Of a stretch of 19,295 nt of DNA, positions 15,993-19,295 are shown piece by piece (within the stretch, counting starts at the first letter, position 1; the number at the start of each line of letters is the position of its first letter). Location of the stretch: assembly GCA_035540955.1 (NCBI GenBank), contig DATLFP010000182.1, positions 1 to 19,295 of the forward strand, read 5' to 3'. Below the pieces are notes generated by a model, which was not told where the DNA came from, ran no database searches, and saw nothing but the letters and a program-made list of their open reading frames with translations. This DNA is from DATLFP01 sp035540955. Lineage in GTDB: Bacteria; Actinomycetota; Acidimicrobiia; Acidimicrobiales; CADCSY01. The position numbers were made by a program, and so were the translations under genes.

Positions 15993-17050
15993 GACCCCTG
16001 CCTCAGCGAGCGCTCGTAGTCGACGATGGCTCGGATCTGCTCCTCGGTGAGGATGTTGATGAAGTAGGGCATCCGGCCCGAGGCCTGCCCGTTCTCGCCG
16101 TAGCGCTCACCCCGTTGGCGGCCGTTGGCCACGAAGTCGTAGTGGTCATCGGGGTTGGTGAACTGGCTCTCGACGTTGAAGAGCGACGGTCCGAACCCAC
16201 CGCCGCCGGGCGCCTCGGGCTCGTTGTACGACCAACCCTTGGTGTGACAGCGGGCGCAGTGCAGGTTGAACAGCGCCGCCCCCATCGTCGCCGGCTGGTC
16301 GCCGCCGGCGCTGCGGAGCCGTTCGATCTCGGCGTCGACCTCCTCGGCGCTGATCGCCTGGGCTTTGGCGATGCCGTCGGCGCCGGTCAGCCCCGCGTCG
16401 CGGGCGAGCTTGTGCAGGTAGCGGACGAGGTTGTCGATCTGCTGGTCGTTCATGGGTCCGCCGCCCTCGATGCCCCACGCCGGCATCGGCGAGAACGGCC
16501 GGCCGTACACGAGGATGTCGCGCAGCTGGTCGTCGCTGAACTTGAGCGTCGCCGTGTCGAGCCGTGGCGCCTTCCACTGCACCTGCCGGAGACTGCCGTC
16601 GACCGGGTCGGTGAGCGTGTAGGGCACCTCTCCGCCGATGGCGGCCATGCCGCCGTGGCAGCCGGCGCAGTTGAACCCGCCCTCGTCGGTGGCGGCGAAC
16701 AGCGCGCCGCCGCCGACCGGTTGGCCGTGGTGGTAGGTGACCCCGGCCAGGCGCTCGTCGAAGTACTCGACCGCCCCCCGCTGCCGGTTGGGCTCGGTCA
16801 CCCAGTAGAGCGGGAGGCCGACGCCGATGACCATCAGGGAGAGCACGCCCCACAGGAGCACGCGCTCGAGGTGGGGTCCCTCGAGCTCCTCGTCGTCGAG
16901 GTAGGGCTTGCGGTTCGGTGCGAGCTCGATCTCCGAGCCGACCTCGGGCTTCGCCTTGCGGCTGTTCGCCACGAGGAACACCACCCACCCGATGGCGGCG
17001 GCGATGAGGACGACCAGTGCGATCGTCTGCTGGGTGGTCGCTGCGAACAT
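15989..17050 (-). CDS. Membrane-anchored dihaem cytochrome c of the quinol:cytochrome c reductase
   Basis: 353 aa; electron acceptor from the Rieske centre, feeding a terminal oxidase. Two N-terminal membrane helices (about residues 9-28 and 64-84) are joined by an acidic, Pro-containing loop. Two class I cytochrome c domains follow. Haem 1 binds at CAGCH (C128, C131, H132) with M189 (SPMPAWG) as likely axial Met. Haem 2 binds at CARCH (C265, C268, H269) with M327 (GRMPYF). Actinobacterial QcrC usually has a signal peptide and a C-terminal anchor, so this arrangement differs and I leave the symbol blank. I chose the ATG at 17050, one base overlapping the Rieske TGA, over the TTG one codon earlier because GGAG lies 5 nt upstream of the ATG but would be only about 2 nt from the TTG. 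The end overlaps the next gene by 4 nt (ATGA). Confidence 0.93.
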   Translation of the reverse strand: MFAATTQQTIALVVLIAAAIGWVVFLVANSRKAKPEVGSEIELAPNRKPYLDDEELEGPHLERVLLWGVLSLMVIGVGLPLYWVTEPNRQRGAVEYFDERLAGVTYHHGQPVGGGALFAATDEGGFNCAGCHGGMAAIGGEVPYTLTDPVDGSLRQVQWKAPRLDTATLKFSDDQLRDILVYGRPFSPMPAWGIEGGGPMNDQQIDNLVRYLHKLARDAGLTGADGIAKAQAISAEEVDAEIERLRSAGGDQPATMGAALFNLHCARCHTKGWSYNEPEAPGGGGFGPSLFNVESQFTNPDDHYDFVANGRQRGERYGENGQASGRMPYFINILTEEQIRAIVDYERSLRQGS

Positions 17051-17913
17051 CAATGCTCCGACGAACCGCCCACGCAGTGGGGGCCCTCTGCCTCCTGACC
17101 CGTTGTGTTGGTCCCGATGGGCGCACCCTGGATCTGGATGCCGGTGTCGACGACGACGCTGCCGCCGTTCACCTCGACCGGGAAGTGATCCATGCCGCGC
17201 GGCGCCGGCCCCGCCTTCTTCTCACCGGCGCGGTTGTACTGCGAGCCGTGGCAGCCGCACTCGAACCACTGGGAGGTGTCGCACCACGGGACCCGGCAAC
17301 CGAGGTGCGGGCACTTCTGGTACAGCGCCACCACGCCCTGCTCCATGCCCGAGATCAGCGACGGCGAGTAGCCGGCGGCCTCGGCCTTCGGCACGGCGGA
17401 GGTCGGGTACGGCACCACGTAGAAGCGGCCGACCGCGACGTAGAAGGGCTGGCGGGTGTCGCGCACGGTGCTGATGATGTCGTCGAGGTTCCCCGCGGTG
17501 ATCTTCGACCCGAACCCGCTGCCGAGCTGCGGCCAGAGGAAGGCGAGGACGGCGGCCCCGAAGCCCGAGAGGCTCAGGCCCATCATCGTGACGATGCTGC
17601 GGTTGAAGAACTGGCGACGGGTGACGCCCACCACCTCGGGATCCGGTGGCGTCCACGGCGCCGGCGGGGCCGCGTCGACCGTCACGAGGGCGGTGCTGCC
17701 CCCTCGCCGCTCCAGCACGGCCGCCCGCTCGACGTCGCGACCGGTCGGCACCTCACCCTCTCCACCGAGGAACGGACTGTCGCTGCGGTCCTTCTTCCTC
17801 GTCTCGCGCGACACGGCGTGCACGTCGCGACGGCGGGTGTTCGTGGCCAGCACGAGCACCGCGAGCGCGACCAGCACGGCGATGGCGATTGCAAGGATCG
17901 TCGACGATTCCAT
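17050..17913 (-). CDS. qcrA: Rieske [2Fe-2S] protein of the quinol:cytochrome c reductase
   Basis: 287 aa; takes electrons from quinol at the Qo site and passes them to cytochrome c on the outer face of the membrane. Cluster box I is CPHLGC (C201, H203, with C206 for the disulphide). Box II is CGCHGS (C219, H222, with C221 for the disulphide); Gly replaces the common Pro. There is a membrane helix at about residues 5-23. A cytoplasmic-type linker rich in Arg, Lys and Asp follows (24-98). A second helix (about 105-127) is preceded by the twin-arginine stretch TRRQFFNRS (98-106), suggesting that the last helix and folded cluster domain go through Tat. Streptomyces QcrA has three helices with the Tat signal at the last, so this two-helix layout is shorter. 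ATG is preceded by AGGAG. The TGA shares its last base with the ATG of the next gene. Confidence 0.95.
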   Translation of the reverse strand: MESSTILAIAIAVLVALAVLVLATNTRRRDVHAVSRETRKKDRSDSPFLGGEGEVPTGRDVERAAVLERRGGSTALVTVDAAPPAPWTPPDPEVVGVTRRQFFNRSIVTMMGLSLSGFGAAVLAFLWPQLGSGFGSKITAGNLDDIISTVRDTRQPFYVAVGRFYVVPYPTSAVPKAEAAGYSPSLISGMEQGVVALYQKCPHLGCRVPWCDTSQWFECGCHGSQYNRAGEKKAGPAPRGMDHFPVEVNGGSVVVDTGIQIQGAPIGTNTTGQEAEGPHCVGGSSEH

Positions 17914-17919
17914 CGTCCG

Positions 17920-17924
17920 CTCCT
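17920..17924 (-). promoter_or_regulatory. Ribosome binding site of the Rieske gene
   Basis: AGGAG lies 6 nt before the ATG at 17913 and overlaps the TAG stop of the upstream cytochrome b gene. This fixes the start and suggests translational coupling. Confidence 0.7.
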
Positions 17925-18717
17925 AGAGGTCGAAGAAGAGTCCGGCTTCCCAGGGGAAGACGAAGTTGAAGCCCGGGCCGCGGAAGAACGACCCGATGAT
18001 CACGAGCACCGACCAGAACATGAGGTGCACCGTCATGATGCTGATCGCGAACTTGCGATCCTCCGGCTTGGTCGAGGGATTGCGGTCCATGTAGGGGGCG
18101 AGCATGAGCAGGAAGATGCCCATGCCGGGGATGGTCACGCCGGCGACCATCGGGTGGAACATCGCCAGCAGCTCTTGCAGTCCGAGGAAGTACCAGGGTG
18201 CCTTCGACGGGTTCGGCGTCAGGTTGAAGTTGGCGAGGCTCAAGAGCGGCGCGTTCACGAACACCGAGAACACGAGGATGAACGCGGTGATCAGCAGCGA
18301 GGCGACGAACTCCACCACCAGCAGGTGGGGCCAGGTGTGGACCTTGTCGACGGGCGCGGCCTTGACGTCCTGGATGGAGCCGGACTTGACGACCGTGAGC
18401 AGCCGCTGGGTGTGACCGGCCGGCCCCGCCACGCCGGCCGGGCCGCCGGGCACCGCCACCGCCCCGCCGCCTGCCGCGGGCGGCGCCTGTGTGGCGACCC
18501 CGCCGCCCGACTCGCCGCCGTCGCCGCCCGCCGCCCGCTCCTTGGCCGCCTTCGAGCGCTCCAGCAGGTGGGCGGGGATCTTCGACTCGCCGGCGTCGGC
18601 CGCCGGGGCGTCGGCGGCGGCGGGCGCGTCGGGCGCGGCGCCGCCGGCCTTCTTGGCGGCCGCCTTCGCCTTGGCCTCTTCGGCCCGCTTGAGGAGATGT
18701 TCGGGGATCTCAGTCAT
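17923..18717 (-). CDS. Cytochrome b C-terminal half (subunit IV-like) with duplicated IPxHLL N-terminal extension
   Basis: 264 aa; the partner of the b6-like protein, forming part of the Qo quinol-oxidation pocket. Three membrane helices (about residues 133-155, 183-208 and 223-244) match helices E-G of subunit IV. The Qo loop reads NPSKAPWYFLGLQELL (170-185), so the Glu of the canonical PEWY is missing and the position reads APWY. Before the membrane part is an extra region of about 105 residues. It holds a motif twice, IPEHLLKRAEEAKAK (4-18) and IPAHLLERSKAAKER (47-61), separated by Ala/Pro/Asp-rich sequence and followed by a Gly/Ala/Pro-rich stretch. That part has no counterpart in ordinary subunit IV and is presumably cytoplasmic. 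GGAG lies 8 nt before the ATG. The stop (TAG, 17925-17923) overlaps the ribosome site of the Rieske gene, 9 bp before its start. Product identity is secure; the function of the extension is unknown. Confidence 0.93.
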   Translation of the reverse strand: MTEIPEHLLKRAEEAKAKAAAKKAGGAAPDAPAAADAPAADAGESKIPAHLLERSKAAKERAAGGDGGESGGGVATQAPPAAGGGAVAVPGGPAGVAGPAGHTQRLLTVVKSGSIQDVKAAPVDKVHTWPHLLVVEFVASLLITAFILVFSVFVNAPLLSLANFNLTPNPSKAPWYFLGLQELLAMFHPMVAGVTIPGMGIFLLMLAPYMDRNPSTKPEDRKFAISIMTVHLMFWSVLVIIGSFFRGPGFNFVFPWEAGLFFDL

Positions 18718-18827
18718 AACGATTGCTCCGCTCGCATGCTCGCTCCGCTGCGTCCACGCAGGCGCACGAGCGTCTCGTGCTGCTCCGCCTGGCGGCTGCG
18801 CAGCGTGAAGAGGTCTGCTCCGCCCAT
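18714..18827 (-). CDS. Possible 37-aa small protein between the two cytochrome b halves
   Basis: An ORF of 37 codons fills the whole space between the b6-like and subunit IV-like genes. Its ATG (18827-18825) shares one base with the TGA of the upstream gene (TGATG). Its own TGA (18716-18714) overlaps the ATG of the next gene by 4 nt (ATGA). These are the same two junction types used throughout this operon. The product starts MGGADLFTLRSR, is Arg/Glu-rich and has no membrane segment or known motif. The ribosome site before it is weak (a G-rich run), so translation would rely on coupling. Against a real gene: the stretch contains four copies of GCGGAGC and a perfect hairpin, so it may instead be a structured spacer or dispersed repeat that happens to stay open, which is easy at high GC. 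I do not recognise the sequence. Confidence 0.4.
   Translation of the reverse strand: MGGADLFTLRSRQAEQHETLVRLRGRSGASMRAEQSL
18725..18823 (-). repeat. Four copies of GCGGAGC in the inter-cistronic region
   Basis: On the coding strand the heptamer GCGGAGC occurs at 18823-18817, 18788-18782, 18748-18742 and 18731-18725. Three copies are followed by A and one by G. Each contains GGAG, a Shine-Dalgarno-like core, and the last copy is the likely ribosome site for the subunit IV gene. The last two copies are 17 nt apart and flank GAGCATGC, which gives a repeat-like texture. Confidence 0.5.
18764..18780 (-). other. Perfect 7-bp hairpin in the cytochrome b inter-cistronic region
   Basis: On the coding strand GCACGAG, a 3-nt loop ACG, and CTCGTGC form an uninterrupted stem. 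No T-run follows, so it does not look like an intrinsic terminator. It could be an RNA processing or stability element, or simply part of the small ORF. Confidence 0.45.
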
Positions 18828-19295
18828 CAGAGCGGCCCCGAGATGCCGCCGTCCTTGCGGACTCGCCAGAAGTGGATCGCCATGAAGATGACGGTCACGA
18901 ACGGCACGAACAGCACGTGCAGCGTGTACCACCGCAACAAGGTGTCCGAGCCGATCTCCACGCCACCGAGGAGCACGAAGCGCACCTCGTTCCCGAAGAC
19001 CGGCGTGTAGCCCATCATGTTGGTGCCGACCGTCACCGCCCAGAGCGCCAGCTGGTCCCAGGGCAGCAGGTAGCCGGTGAAGGAGAGCAGCAGGGTCAGC
19101 GTCAGGAGGATCACGCCGATCACCCAGTTGAACTCTCGCGGCGGCTTGTAGGCGCCGTGGTAGAAGACCCGCGCCATGTGCAGGAACACGGTGATCACCA
19201 TCAGGTGCGCGCCCCACCGGTGCATGTTGCGCACGAGCAGTCCGAAGGTCACCGACGCCTGCAGCGTGTAGATGTCGTCCCACGCCGCCGCCGCG
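18827..19295 (-). CDS. Cytochrome b6-like subunit of a quinol:cytochrome c reductase (5' end outside window)
   Basis: Quinol-oxidising haem b subunit in the cytoplasmic membrane. 155 residues are visible, reading in from the window edge to a TGA at 18829-18827. Counting from the first visible codon, helix B carries the His pair H25/H39 (in RNMHRW and FLHMARV) and helix D carries H126/H141 (TLHVLF and AIHFW). The helix D pair has 14 residues between the ligands, as in cytochrome b6 and unlike the 13 of bc1-type cytochrome b. The Qo-side helix C motif GYLLPWDQLALWA is present. The protein ends in RKDGGISGPL, a normal terminus for a split b6-type protein, so the gene is not broken at this end. 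The GTG at 19252 lies inside the protein: the upstream frame continues as WDDIYTLQASVTF, typical cytochrome b sequence. The missing part is the N-terminal amphipathic segment and helix A. The C-terminal half of cytochrome b is encoded separately at 18717-17923. Confidence 0.95.
   Translation of the reverse strand, partial: AAAAWDDIYTLQASVTFGLLVRNMHRWGAHLMVITVFLHMARVFYHGAYKPPREFNWVIGVILLTLTLLLSFTGYLLPWDQLALWAVTVGTNMMGYTPVFGNEVRFVLLGGVEIGSDTLLRWYTLHVLFVPFVTVIFMAIHFWRVRKDGGISGPL

Noticed and set aside
17051..17053. TTG as the start of the dihaem cytochrome c
   Set aside because: It is only about 2 nt from GGAG, while the adjacent ATG has better spacing and forms the TGATG junction common here.
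18764..18780. Hairpin as an intrinsic terminator
   Set aside because: No T-run follows the stem on the coding strand, and termination here would separate the two halves of one cytochrome.
18714..18829. Cytochrome b broken by a frameshift between its two halves
   Set aside because: The first half ends at the conserved ISGPL terminus and the second has its own start, ribosome site and N-terminal extension. This is a true split gene pair as in b6/subunit IV.
17017..18885. Plus-strand ORF of 622 codons opposite the Rieske and subunit IV genes
   Set aside because: It spans several real genes on the other strand and has antisense-type composition.
18827..19252. GTG at 19252 as the start of the cytochrome b6-like gene
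   Set aside because: The frame continues upstream with WDDIYTLQAS, which is conserved cytochrome b sequence, so the gene is cut by the window edge.
1..19295. CRISPR arrays, tRNA or rRNA genes, insertion sequences, defence genes
   Set aside because: Coding sequence fills the window and none of these patterns is seen.

Overview
This 19.3 kb window is a single, gap-free run of respiratory-chain genes. All of them lie on the minus strand, so transcription runs from high to low coordinates. The DNA is very GC-rich, and GTG starts are common. The gene content and protein style point to a high-GC, menaquinone-type Gram-positive. My best inference is Actinomycetota, probably class Acidimicrobiia or a related deep lineage. 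The reasons are a complete 14-gene nuo operon fused in layout to a quinol:cytochrome c reductase whose cytochrome b is split as in b6/subunit IV, a Rieske protein with a Tat-like motif, and Ala/Glu/Pro-rich linkers. This placement is inferred from protein style; I could not run a phylogeny.

Layout in transcription order: 19295-18827 is the C-terminal part of a b6-like cytochrome b (cut by the window edge). 18827-18714 holds a possible 37-codon small ORF or structured spacer. 18717-17923 is the subunit IV-like C-terminal half of cytochrome b with an unusual N-terminal extension. 17913-17050 is the Rieske protein and 17050-15989 a membrane-anchored dihaem cytochrome c. 15992-15204 is an unrecognised membrane protein. 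Then follow nuoA (15175-14717), nuoB (14717-14136), nuoC (14136-13702), nuoD (13705-12389), nuoE (12389-11799), nuoF (11799-10492), nuoG (10505-7818), nuoH (7818-6619), nuoI (6619-5921), nuoJ (5921-5376), nuoK (5376-5074), nuoL (5070-3076), nuoM (3079-1508) and nuoN (1511 to beyond base 1).

How the genes work together: NuoEFG oxidise NADH through FMN and a chain of Fe-S clusters. NuoBCDI pass the electrons to a quinone (presumably menaquinone) held between NuoB, NuoD and NuoH. NuoA, H and J-N form the proton-pumping membrane arm. The quinol is then re-oxidised by the cytochrome b/Rieske/cytochrome c complex encoded just upstream. Both quinone-linked complexes are therefore encoded by one apparent transcription unit.

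Of the 19 gene junctions, counting the small ORF, 10 overlap by 1 nt, 5 by 4 nt and one by 14 nt. The only gaps are 9, 28 and 3 bp. If the small ORF is not a gene, 18718-18826 is a 109-bp spacer and the largest non-coding stretch. No intergenic region exceeds 300 bases. I see no promoter, terminator, tRNA, rRNA, CRISPR array or mobile element; the promoter and terminator of this unit must lie outside the window. The most interesting points are the coupled 37-aa ORF between the two halves of cytochrome b, the duplicated IPxHLL motif on subunit IV with an altered Qo motif, the unrecognised 262-aa membrane protein linking the two complexes, and the His-rich tail of NuoI.
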